A stretch of 6,758 bases of DNA from CAJXYS01 sp913063035 (GTDB taxonomy: Bacteria > Pseudomonadota > Alphaproteobacteria > Rhodobacterales > Rhodobacteraceae), in contig NZ_JBOCEG010000012.1 of NCBI RefSeq assembly GCF_050586465.1, forward strand, positions 1-6,758, written 5' to 3'. The notes beneath the pieces are model-generated. The model searched no databases. It saw nothing but the letters and a program-made list of their open reading frames with translations, and was not told where the DNA came from. Numbering within the stretch: position 1 is the stretch's first letter; the number at the start of each line of letters is the position of its first letter. Positions 1 to 5,572 of the stretch are shown here, piece by piece. The translations under genes and the position numbers were made by a program.

Positions 1-118
1 AAGTCTTAAAATGCGAAATTATTTCTAAATTTTAAAACATTATAAAATTTAAAATAAAGTCACTTATTTTTTTTTCGAAATCAAACACTTACCAAATCCA
101 ACGCAAGAGCTAAGAAAA

Positions 119-793
119 ATGACTGACCAAGAAATCACAAAGCAAGAAATGACCCAAAATCTTGATGCTCCATGGGCGATCGGAAAAGAAAATTATAGTA
201 TATTTACGATGCACCTCAGTAATAAAGTAAAAAATATTTTTGAGGCAGGAAGTGGATATAGTACCATAAATCTAGCCGCCGACTTTCCGAATTGTCAAAT
301 AACTTCACTTGAGGAAAGTCTCGAGTACACAAACAAGAATAGAAATTTACTCACAAAAAGCGAAGTAAAAAACGCAAATATTTATTACTGTCCGATTTCA
401 GTGCAATTATTAAACGGCGTTTGGGCAAGGACTTACAAAGTACCAGACGAATTAAAACGAACCGAAATAGATGCCCTTTTAATTGATGGACCAACCGAGA
501 GGCGATACCCTGGGGCACGCGAGGCGGTCCTTTATTTTTTATTTCCTCAATGTAAGGTAGGCGCAATAATTGCATTAGATGATTTCCACCGTCAAACAGC
601 AAAATTAGCGGTTAAGCGGTGGCAAACCCGCCATAAGGATGAGCTGAAGCAAGTCTTCTCTTCAAATACTTTAGTGATTTTTGAGAAGGTCGCAAGCAAG
701 GGCAAAAGTGGAATATATCCACACTTAATCCTTGTCACACTGCCGAAGCAATTAAAAAATCTACTAAGAAAATTTTTGAGCTTAATGAAATGA
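119..793 (+). CDS. Class I SAM-dependent methyltransferase-like protein of a polysaccharide locus
   Basis: This 224-residue protein looks like a Rossmann-fold (class I) methyltransferase that uses S-adenosylmethionine. Visible signs are a glycine-rich motif I at residues 42-48 (EAGSGYS), an acidic residue ending the next strand (E65), an IDGP segment at 122-125, and LDDFHR at 153-158 in the place where related proteins have a strand-end acidic pair. The length fits a stand-alone catalytic domain. There is no signal peptide or membrane segment, so it should be cytoplasmic. The start at 119 has only a weak purine-rich site upstream (AAGAG at 104-108). Its stop overlaps the start of the glycosyltransferase in an ATGA, so the two are probably translationally coupled and act on the same glycan. 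A role in methylating a sugar is inferred. The substrate cannot be read from the sequence, and catalytic activity is not proven. Confidence 0.75.
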   Translation: MTDQEITKQEMTQNLDAPWAIGKENYSIFTMHLSNKVKNIFEAGSGYSTINLAADFPNCQITSLEESLEYTNKNRNLLTKSEVKNANIYYCPISVQLLNGVWARTYKVPDELKRTEIDALLIDGPTERRYPGAREAVLYFLFPQCKVGAIIALDDFHRQTAKLAVKRWQTRHKDELKQVFSSNTLVIFEKVASKGKSGIYPHLILVTLPKQLKNLLRKFLSLMK

Positions 794-1704
794 ATTCCAA
801 TCATTCAAACCCAGTTATTTCAGTAGTCTTGCCAACGTACAATAGGCAAAGACTCCTAAACCGCGCAATAAAAAGCGTTTTAGCACAGAGCCTTGAAGAC
901 ATTGAGTGCATAGTCGTTGATGATGCCTCCACTGATGAAACGAAGCAGATGGTGCTATCTCTGGCAAATGAAGACAGCCGAATAAGATATTTTCGACATC
1001 CGACAAATCAACATGTTTCGAGAGCTCGAAACACGGGGATCGATGCTTCATTTGGGAAATACATATCATTTTTAGATGATGATGATGAATTTCTTCCAAA
1101 TAAGTTAGAGAAGCAAATACAGCTTTTAGAAAAAGAAAAAAATCTTGGACTAGTCTATTGCTGGTTCGATGTGATGCGTGGCGCCAAAAAGATCGGTCAG
1201 CGGCACTCACGCCTTCAGGGCAATATTTTCGATAAATTACTTGTGAGCCAACCCCTTGGAAATGCTTCAACAATAGTTGTCCCTAAGAAGGTCGCTAAAA
1301 ATTTCAAATTTGATGAGGAGCTACGACGTGGGAATGATGGAGATTTTATACGTAGGGTTGCAAGGCACTATCCTGTTGGAGTGGTCGAAGAGGTTCTTGT
1401 GCATTACCACGTTGATCATGGCGGATCTCCAAGGATTACGGGATCTAACGTCGAAGATATTGAGTTAGCAATAGTCGGCAATTTAACTAAGTTAAGAAAG
1501 TTCCGCTCTTTTTTGGATACTTCCCCCAAAATTGAAGCAATGATTCATCTTAACATTGCAAAGCTTTACCGCAAAATTGGCAGGGAGAAGGAAGCGAGTG
1601 AATACTTCACATTGGCGAAACGCTTACACCCTTTTGGTTTACTTCCGCGGATCCGATATCGAGTAGCAGGAGTTAAGGATAATTTTAAAAAATACGTCCC
1701 GTGA
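790..1704 (+). CDS. Family 2 glycosyltransferase (GT-A fold)
   Basis: This 304-residue protein is a cytoplasmic glycosyltransferase of family GT2, expected to transfer a sugar from a nucleotide-sugar donor to a lipid-linked glycan. The N-terminal GT-A domain is clear: a first strand with VVLPTYNR at 12-19, VVDDASTD at 42-49 for nucleotide binding, SRARNTG at 77-83, and the metal-binding DXD-type cluster FLDDDDE at 94-100. RGNDGDF at 180-186 lies where the family carries acidic residues near the acceptor site. After about residue 245, AKLYRKIGREKEASEYF (257-273) looks like one helical TPR-like repeat, an unusual but not unique tail. ATG at 790 overlaps the previous stop (ATGA), and no strong Shine-Dalgarno sequence is visible, which supports coupled translation. 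Donor sugar and linkage are unknown. The fold and family are very likely. Confidence 0.93.
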   Translation: MNSNHSNPVISVVLPTYNRQRLLNRAIKSVLAQSLEDIECIVVDDASTDETKQMVLSLANEDSRIRYFRHPTNQHVSRARNTGIDASFGKYISFLDDDDEFLPNKLEKQIQLLEKEKNLGLVYCWFDVMRGAKKIGQRHSRLQGNIFDKLLVSQPLGNASTIVVPKKVAKNFKFDEELRRGNDGDFIRRVARHYPVGVVEEVLVHYHVDHGGSPRITGSNVEDIELAIVGNLTKLRKFRSFLDTSPKIEAMIHLNIAKLYRKIGREKEASEYFTLAKRLHPFGLLPRIRYRVAGVKDNFKKYVP

Positions 1705-1856
1705 GCATGACGTGAGTGTTCCGGTGAAGATTAATAACAGAGCCGTGGAAGATGTGTCCTAATTCCTAATTGTTAATTCTTGACAGTCCTGCCTACGTGA
1801 CGCTTTTTGCGGGATGGTGCAGGTGGTTTGGATCAAGATGCATTAATTTCGCTTGC
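1705..1856. other. Intergenic stretch left of the decayed insertion sequence
   Basis: No gene is recognised here. The stretch contains three adjacent imperfect copies of a 7-base unit (1759-1779) and, directly after them, a TTGACA hexamer at 1780-1785 with no TATAAT-like partner at the usual distance. A short GTG-led frame (to a TAA near 1760) has about 17 codons and no family resemblance. It could be the leftover of a gene lost when the insertion sequence arrived, but nothing proves that. Confidence 0.4.
1759..1779. repeat. Three tandem imperfect 7-base repeats
   Basis: CTAATTC, CTAATTG and TTAATTC follow one another without gap. Each copy differs from the next by one or two bases. The block sits about 55 bases after the glycosyltransferase stop. 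It could be a slippage product or a protein-binding site; nothing decides between these, and chance is possible in AT-rich DNA. Confidence 0.5.
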
Positions 1857-1874
1857 CCCGCGGGATTCAAGGCT
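1857..1874 (+). repeat. Left terminal inverted repeat of the IS5-family element
   Basis: This segment pairs with the inverted right end. Aligned over 18 positions, 11 match, including nine in a row (CGGGATTCA at 1861-1869). The outer four bases do not match, so the true edge may have mutated or lie a few bases away. Confidence 0.6.
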
Positions 1875-1900
1875 TCGAAAACGGAGCGGTGACATAAACA

Positions 1901-2650
1901 ATGTTTTATGGCTGAACGATGCGCAGACGGCGCGTCTCGCCCCCTTTTTCTGACGTTCCACGGAAAGCCGCGGGTTGATGACAAGCGTGTTCCGAGCGGA
2001 ATAATTTTAACCAATCGCAATGGCTTGCGTTGGCGTGAAGCTCCGGCCGGCTATGGCCCGCACGAGAAGTTCTACGGCTGATGGAGGGGCTAGATTGAGA
2101 AGGGTATCTTCGCTCGGAAGATGATGGGTCTGGCCGCCGAGCACGGCGAAGAGAAGACTGTGATGATCGACGTGACCTATTTCAAGGCCCATCGAACAGC
2201 GGCCAGTCTGGCCGCGAAAAAGGAAGGCGTGGATGCCTGATCGGTCGAACCAAAGGCGGCATGAACACGAAAATTCACGCCATCCGTGACGGCCAGGGGC
2301 GCTCGCTTGATCTGTTCGTCACCTCTGGAGAAGGCAGTGATTGCATCGGCGCATGGGCTTTGCTCAGCAGCCTCCCAGAAGTCGACTGGCTGCTCGGCGA
2401 CCGTGGCTACGATGCCGATTGGTTCCTGGAAGCGCTACAAGACAAAGGCATACGTGCCTGCGCCCGCGGGCCAAAGCAACGCAACACGCCGGTCAAATAC
2501 GACAAGCGCGGATACAAGCGCGGCAACCGCATCGAGGTTATGTTTGGCAGGCTCAGGGAGTGGCGTCGCGTCACAACGTGTTCTGACCGCTGTCCAATCG
2601 TCCTCCTATCAGTAATCGCACTCGCCGTAACCATCATCTACTGGCTATGA
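1901..2650 (+). pseudogene. IS5-family DDE transposase, disrupted by frameshifts and stop codons
   Basis: Joined across frames, the translation follows an IS5-family transposase from start to end. The pieces are LNDAQTARLAPFF from 1912, KPRVDDKRV around 1966-1991, RNGLRWREAPAGYGPH up to about 2066, EKGIFARKMMGLAAEHG before the first catalytic segment, and a C-terminal part open to 2650. All three DDE residues can be placed: D in MIDVTY (codon 2169-2171), D in LLGDRGYDADW, and E in NRIEVMFG. Lesions read against the family, from memory, are one extra base near 1907, one missing base between 1951 and 1973, TGA at 2079-2081, TAG at 2091-2093, and one missing base at about 2235-2239. The largest intact piece is 2261-2650 (129 codons), whose ATG is internal to the family protein. 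The gene is very likely dead. Programmed frameshifting cannot explain two in-frame nonsense codons. Confidence 0.88.
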
Positions 2651-2660
2651 ATCCCGACCC
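2643..2660 (-). repeat. Right terminal inverted repeat of the IS5-family element
   Basis: GGCTATGAATCCCGACCC contains TGAATCCCG, the complement of the nine-base left core. It overlaps the last codons and the stop of the transposase, which is normal for compact IS5-family elements. The exact outer edge is uncertain. Confidence 0.65.
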
Positions 2661-2796
2661 TAGGCACCGTACAGGCATCAACATTTTCTCATAATGTTTT
2701 TGCACTTGTTAACACACCCCTAAAACGAAAGGATAAATTGGGGCGCAGGTAATTTAAGATCTCTTTTTCAGGTCGACTTTTTTAAGAAAATTGCAG

Positions 2797-3024
2797 CTAG
2801 AAATCTTTCAAACCATGTTTTGGTATCACGTAATAGCCATTTATATTATTCTCTACTGCATAAACCTTACTCGGCATTTCGCGGGGGTTAGGCACAGCAA
2901 AACTTGGCGCCCAACCTTTAAAGGCCCTTGATTTAAGGCAATAAAAATAAGTCGCATTTTCGAAATTTTGGAATAGAGCAAAATCGTGCGCCAAAAAGTG
3001 CAACCCTTTTTTTAAAATAAGCAT
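2797..3024 (-). CDS. Possible small hypothetical protein or gene remnant on the minus strand
   Basis: A 75-codon frame runs against the direction of all other genes. Its ATG has no visible Shine-Dalgarno sequence, and an in-frame stop lies four codons upstream. The predicted peptide has an ordinary soluble-protein composition, with stretches such as NATYFYCLKSRAFKGW, AVPNPREMPSKVY and GYYVIPKHGL. I recognise no family. There is no signal peptide or membrane helix. It sits alone in a 435-base gap right of the decayed insertion sequence, so it may be the tail of an inverted, lost gene, a small real gene, or a chance frame. Chance is a serious possibility at this length, and no function is proposed. 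Confidence 0.2.
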   Translation of the reverse strand: MLILKKGLHFLAHDFALFQNFENATYFYCLKSRAFKGWAPSFAVPNPREMPSKVYAVENNINGYYVIPKHGLKDF

Positions 3025-3081
3025 TAAGTATAGATATTAAAATATATCAAATGCGCCGAAAAACCCAGTACTGGCCGGAAT

Positions 3082-3087
3082 AAGGTG
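3082..3087 (+). promoter_or_regulatory. Shine-Dalgarno site of the second methyltransferase
   Basis: AAGGTG lies 8 bases before ATG 3096. It is the best ribosome-binding site in the window and fixes that start. The other genes have weak sites or overlapping starts. Confidence 0.65.
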
Positions 3088-3095
3088 AAACAAAA

Positions 3096-3866
3096 ATGGC
3101 AAAAGAAACCATATCAAAAAATCTCAAGAAAAAAATCAAAAAGCATCCTAAAATATTTAACTTCATTCTTTCTCTACATTTTTCCCTAACCAAAGGAAAA
3201 GTTCGAATAGCTTATCATAAAACAACTCGAGGGCACGTGGTACGTGGCGCAATCATTCGCAGCTTTTTAGGAAAGAAGGGTCCACATATTTTGCAAATTG
3301 GAGGGGGCTATCACCTTGTAAAAGAGGAAGGTTGGATAAATGGAGACATCATTGCCGGAGATATTTTTCTTAATGCTACAAAAAAATTGCCATTCGAAAA
3401 CGAAAGCCTTGACGCGGTTTTTGCTGAACAATTTTTAGAACATATATCCCTCGAATCCGCTGCATTTCTTTTAAAAGAAATTCACCGCTGCCTTAAACCA
3501 AACGGAACTATCCGATTCGCAACCCCGGATTTAGAAGGATTGATTTCGATTTATCAGGGCAATAATCCTATAATTGATGAAAATTCTGTAATTGAGCGGC
3601 ACATGCGGCTTCATAGAGGGTCCGATCAAGTTGGAATCCAAACAGTTGCGCGTGTATTAAATGATAATTTTCGCCTTTGGGGGCATCAATTCATTTATGA
3701 TCGAAATACAATCAAAGAACTGGTTAAACTAACAGGCTACGAAAATCTACAGTGGCGGAGTTTTGGTGATTCATCTGTCCCAACTCTAAATAACCGCGAG
3801 CGTCATGCGGACGTAGAATGGATGAAATCCGCTTACCAGATTATATTTGAAGCAAATAAGAGATAA
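3096..3866 (+). CDS. Predicted SAM-dependent methyltransferase (Methyltransf_11-like)
   Basis: This 256-residue cytoplasmic protein belongs to the class I methyltransferases often found in glycan loci. A lysine-rich N-terminus (residues 1-40) precedes the domain. Motif I is LQIGGG at 66-71, followed by GWINGD at 79-84. The central part has SLDAVFAEQFLEHI at 104-117, the typical strand and helix with a histidine in the LEHI position, and then IHRCLKPNGTIRFATPDL at 129-146, a post-motif III hairpin signature. The C-terminus, with FGDSSVPTLNNRERHAD, probably helps bind the acceptor. The start is supported by AAGGTG eight bases upstream. A weak hairpin overlaps the stop. The substrate is unknown; a sugar of the locus, or the chain end, is inferred from the neighbours. 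It does not resemble the first methyltransferase beyond the common fold. Confidence 0.82.
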   Translation: MAKETISKNLKKKIKKHPKIFNFILSLHFSLTKGKVRIAYHKTTRGHVVRGAIIRSFLGKKGPHILQIGGGYHLVKEEGWINGDIIAGDIFLNATKKLPFENESLDAVFAEQFLEHISLESAAFLLKEIHRCLKPNGTIRFATPDLEGLISIYQGNNPIIDENSVIERHMRLHRGSDQVGIQTVARVLNDNFRLWGHQFIYDRNTIKELVKLTGYENLQWRSFGDSSVPTLNNRERHADVEWMKSAYQIIFEANKR

Positions 3867-3881
3867 AAAGTATCTCTTTTT
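3858..3881 (+). terminator. Weak hairpin with T-run at the methyltransferase 3' end
   Basis: AAGAGATA and TATCTCTT form a perfect 8-base stem around the 5-base loop AAAAG, followed by more T residues. The stop codon TAA (3864-3866) straddles the end of the left arm and the loop. The stem has only two G-C pairs, so it may be a leaky terminator, an RNA 3'-end stabiliser, or chance in AT-rich DNA. Confidence 0.4.
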
Positions 3882-3957
3882 CAAGCAGAAACACAGAGAA
3901 AATTAAAAATTAAGATTTTGGCAGAATAAGAAAAGCAAGCGATTTCAAAAAAATTCG

Positions 3958-5190
3958 ATGATAAAGCTCGATAAAGAAACGGCAAAAAGCATATTTTATC
4001 ACGCTGGCCCGCGTATTCTCGCTACGCTTGTTAACCTTTTACTTATACCTATTGTACTAGCTTCGTTTGAAGTTGCCGATTACGGTATCTATGCACTATA
4101 TTTGTCGGTTGCGCTCGCATCAATGATATTTACCTTCCCAAGGATTTCTTTCGAATCAAAGGTGGATCTTGCGCGCGGAGACGACGAAGCGTTTCTGGCC
4201 TGTCTTAGCGACCGCTTTTTGCTTTCTCTGCCAATTCTGATATTGCCAGTGCCCGTTGTTTTATTAGGCGAAGGTCTCACCGCAGAACTTAATATTTTAC
4301 TCTTCGCCGCTGTGTTTTATGGAACCCTTTTCCCAAACATTTTGTTTCAGGCCGTTAGCAGCTATTTTATCGCAAAAGAAGAGTTCCTGTGGAGTTCAGC
4401 TTTAGAGTTATTCCGCGCGCTTATTGCCGGTGGATTTTCAGCACTCGCTGCGCATAAAACAAATGATTTGGAAGTATATGCGCTAGTTAAAGGCGCTTTG
4501 GATTTTTCAATTATTTTCTTCGCATTTCTGATTTTAAGCTTTAAAAGAAATTTAATATCACCGTTTCGGCGGAAAACATACAGAAAATCGGTACGAAATT
4601 TTGGAATTAAAATGGTCGTTTCAGATGCGACCTCAACCTTGCGTTTGCAAAGTACATTGTGGATTGTCGCTTTTTTTGTTGGTGCTGAAGGAGTTGCAGT
4701 TATCCAAGTTGCATTTTCGAGTATGTACCGCCGTGTAGCAAACCATGTATTGACGCTTGTCAACGTTTTCTACGCTAAGGTTGCCCGGGGTTTGCCAAGC
4801 GGACAAAAAATAGATTCACCAAAGAGTGTTTTTTTGATGCTAGGGATCGGCTCTATTTTGGCGTTCTTTACGATTGGGCTTGCTTTTAATTATGTAAAAT
4901 GGCTGCTGCCAGAAGCCTTTTCCCAGGTACTTCCCCTTTTTACAATAATTGTAGCGGCACTTCCGTTTGCCTTGGCATCGAAACTCGTTATGCTTAAGTT
5001 TCTTGTAAATCTAGCCTCGGCCAAAATTACGCTGGTGGTCATATCTAGCGCGCTCGTTCAAATTATTTTCTGTATAATTTTGGTCAACAGCATTGGTTTG
5101 ATAGGAGCTTGTATTGCAATTGTGATTGGAAGTGTTTTCGAACTGGCTGTGACAATTTCGGCTTCTAAGTGGCAAGATGTGGAAAACTGA
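3958..5190 (+). CDS. wzx: Wzx-type polysaccharide flippase (MOP/PST superfamily)
   Basis: This 410-residue polytopic inner-membrane protein is expected to flip the undecaprenyl-linked oligosaccharide from the cytoplasmic to the periplasmic face. About twelve hydrophobic segments are visible, in the usual layout of two bundles. The N-terminus, with GPRILATLVNLLLIPIVL at 17-34 and then EVADYGIYALYLSVALA, matches the family pattern of a first helix, a short loop with a YG pair, and a second helix. Basic loops such as SFKRNLISPFRRKTYRKS lie near the middle, consistent with a cytoplasmic connection. Length is close to the usual 400-480. The ATG at 3958 has no strong Shine-Dalgarno sequence. The neighbouring methyltransferase, glycosyltransferase and Wzy-like gene support the role. 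Sequence in this family is poorly conserved, so the assignment rests on topology and context. The specific glycan cannot be predicted. Confidence 0.88.
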   Translation: MIKLDKETAKSIFYHAGPRILATLVNLLLIPIVLASFEVADYGIYALYLSVALASMIFTFPRISFESKVDLARGDDEAFLACLSDRFLLSLPILILPVPVVLLGEGLTAELNILLFAAVFYGTLFPNILFQAVSSYFIAKEEFLWSSALELFRALIAGGFSALAAHKTNDLEVYALVKGALDFSIIFFAFLILSFKRNLISPFRRKTYRKSVRNFGIKMVVSDATSTLRLQSTLWIVAFFVGAEGVAVIQVAFSSMYRRVANHVLTLVNVFYAKVARGLPSGQKIDSPKSVFLMLGIGSILAFFTIGLAFNYVKWLLPEAFSQVLPLFTIIVAALPFALASKLVMLKFLVNLASAKITLVVISSALVQIIFCIILVNSIGLIGACIAIVIGSVFELAVTISASKWQDVEN

Positions 5191-5210
5191 TTAAAAGCCG
5201 AGTTTTCTTT
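5181..5210 (+). terminator. Weak hairpin at the wzx stop codon
   Basis: GAAAACT (5182-5188) pairs with AGTTTTC (5201-5207) around a 12-base loop, with a possible outer G-T pair and TTT after the stem. The stop TGA starts in the left arm. The stem has two G-C pairs, so full termination is doubtful, and the downstream Wzy-like gene probably still needs read-through. Confidence 0.25.
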
Positions 5211-5215
5211 AAAGA

Positions 5216-5572
5216 TTGTTTTACCGGGTAGCTGGCAATATCACGAAGTTAGAAATGTATGGCAATGTTTTTTTCTTTCATGTAAGGTTGGATTGGAGGG
5301 ACTGTGCGCCTACCCTGTTCTTCGTTTGCGCCACGAATGACTTCCGGTTTCAGAAAACGGATGATCGGAGATTATCGGATCCAACTGATGTTGCTATGAT
5401 GAGTTTACGGTCGGCTTGGCGGAAGGGAGTGTGCTCCGGATGGCTGTCAGCGATAGGGTTTAGTACGTCTGGAGTGGTGACACAAAGCTATAAATTTGGT
5501 AGATTTTTGGAATTCTCGGTTCGAAAGAGATACTTTTGTCGCGGAGCAGTCAAGATGTCTGATAATAAATGA
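5216..5572 (+). CDS. Unassigned short reading frame between wzx and the polymerase
   Basis: A 118-codon frame starts at TTG 5216 (or ATG 5255) and ends in TGA overlapping the ATG of the next gene, a layout typical of coupled genes. I recognise no family. The peptide is cysteine-containing and fairly basic near its end (RKRYFCRG), without a clear membrane helix or signal peptide. The segment 5281-5460 has 94 G+C of 180 bases (52%), well above its neighbours. No convincing ribosome-binding site precedes either start. The options are a small real protein, a remnant of a gene or mobile element that entered the locus, or a chance frame. The overlap favours a real gene; the composition and lack of homology known to me favour a remnant. 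Confidence 0.3.
   Translation: MFYRVAGNITKLEMYGNVFFFHVRLDWRDCAPTLFFVCATNDFRFQKTDDRRLSDPTDVAMMSLRSAWRKGVCSGWLSAIGFSTSGVVTQSYKFGRFLEFSVRKRYFCRGAVKMSDNK

Larger units (their letters stand above)
1857..2660 (+). mobile_element. Decayed IS5-family insertion sequence (probably IS427-like group)
   Basis: A GC-rich segment of about 800 bases carries a broken DDE transposase on the + strand and is bounded by short inverted repeats. The right end directly follows the transposase stop. The left end lies about 45 bases before its start. This size and layout fit a single-gene IS5-family element. A 9-base core, CGGGATTCA, is found near the left end (1861-1869) and inverted near the right end. I see no clean target duplication, although TAG follows the right end. 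The element lies between two polysaccharide genes and interrupts no recognisable gene. It cannot move by itself because its transposase is disrupted. The IS427 group assignment is from memory of related proteins and is less sure than the family. Confidence 0.85.
2661..3095. other. Long AT-rich intergenic region before the second methyltransferase
   Basis: This stretch has no + strand gene. It holds one possible short minus-strand frame (2797-3024) and an AT-rich segment near 3025-3050 with TATAGAT- and TATATC-like runs that could contain a promoter for the methyltransferase, wzx and wzy genes. No good -35 hexamer stands out. The rest may be the remains of a gene that was lost on the right side of the insertion sequence. 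I see no RNA gene and no strong hairpin. Confidence 0.4.

Noticed and set aside
815..1273. A 152-codon minus-strand frame inside the glycosyltransferase
   Set aside because: It lies fully opposite a clear GT2 gene, and its peptide (histidine runs opposite the DDDD codons) shows no family likeness.
1780..1808. A possible promoter starting at TTGACA
   Set aside because: No TATAAT-like hexamer appears 16-18 bases downstream, so it was not listed as a promoter.
1789..1822. A possible stem-loop with CCTGC and GCAGG arms
   Set aside because: Only five outer pairs form, with a large unpaired interior, so it is not a convincing terminator or RNA element.
2286..2637. Several other long frames, on both strands, across the transposase C-terminal part
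   Set aside because: They are by-products of the GC-rich transposase sequence. Only the frame 2261-2650 matches the IS5 family.
4362..4763. A 133-codon minus-strand frame inside wzx
   Set aside because: It is opposite a well-supported membrane protein gene and has no recognisable domain or start signal.
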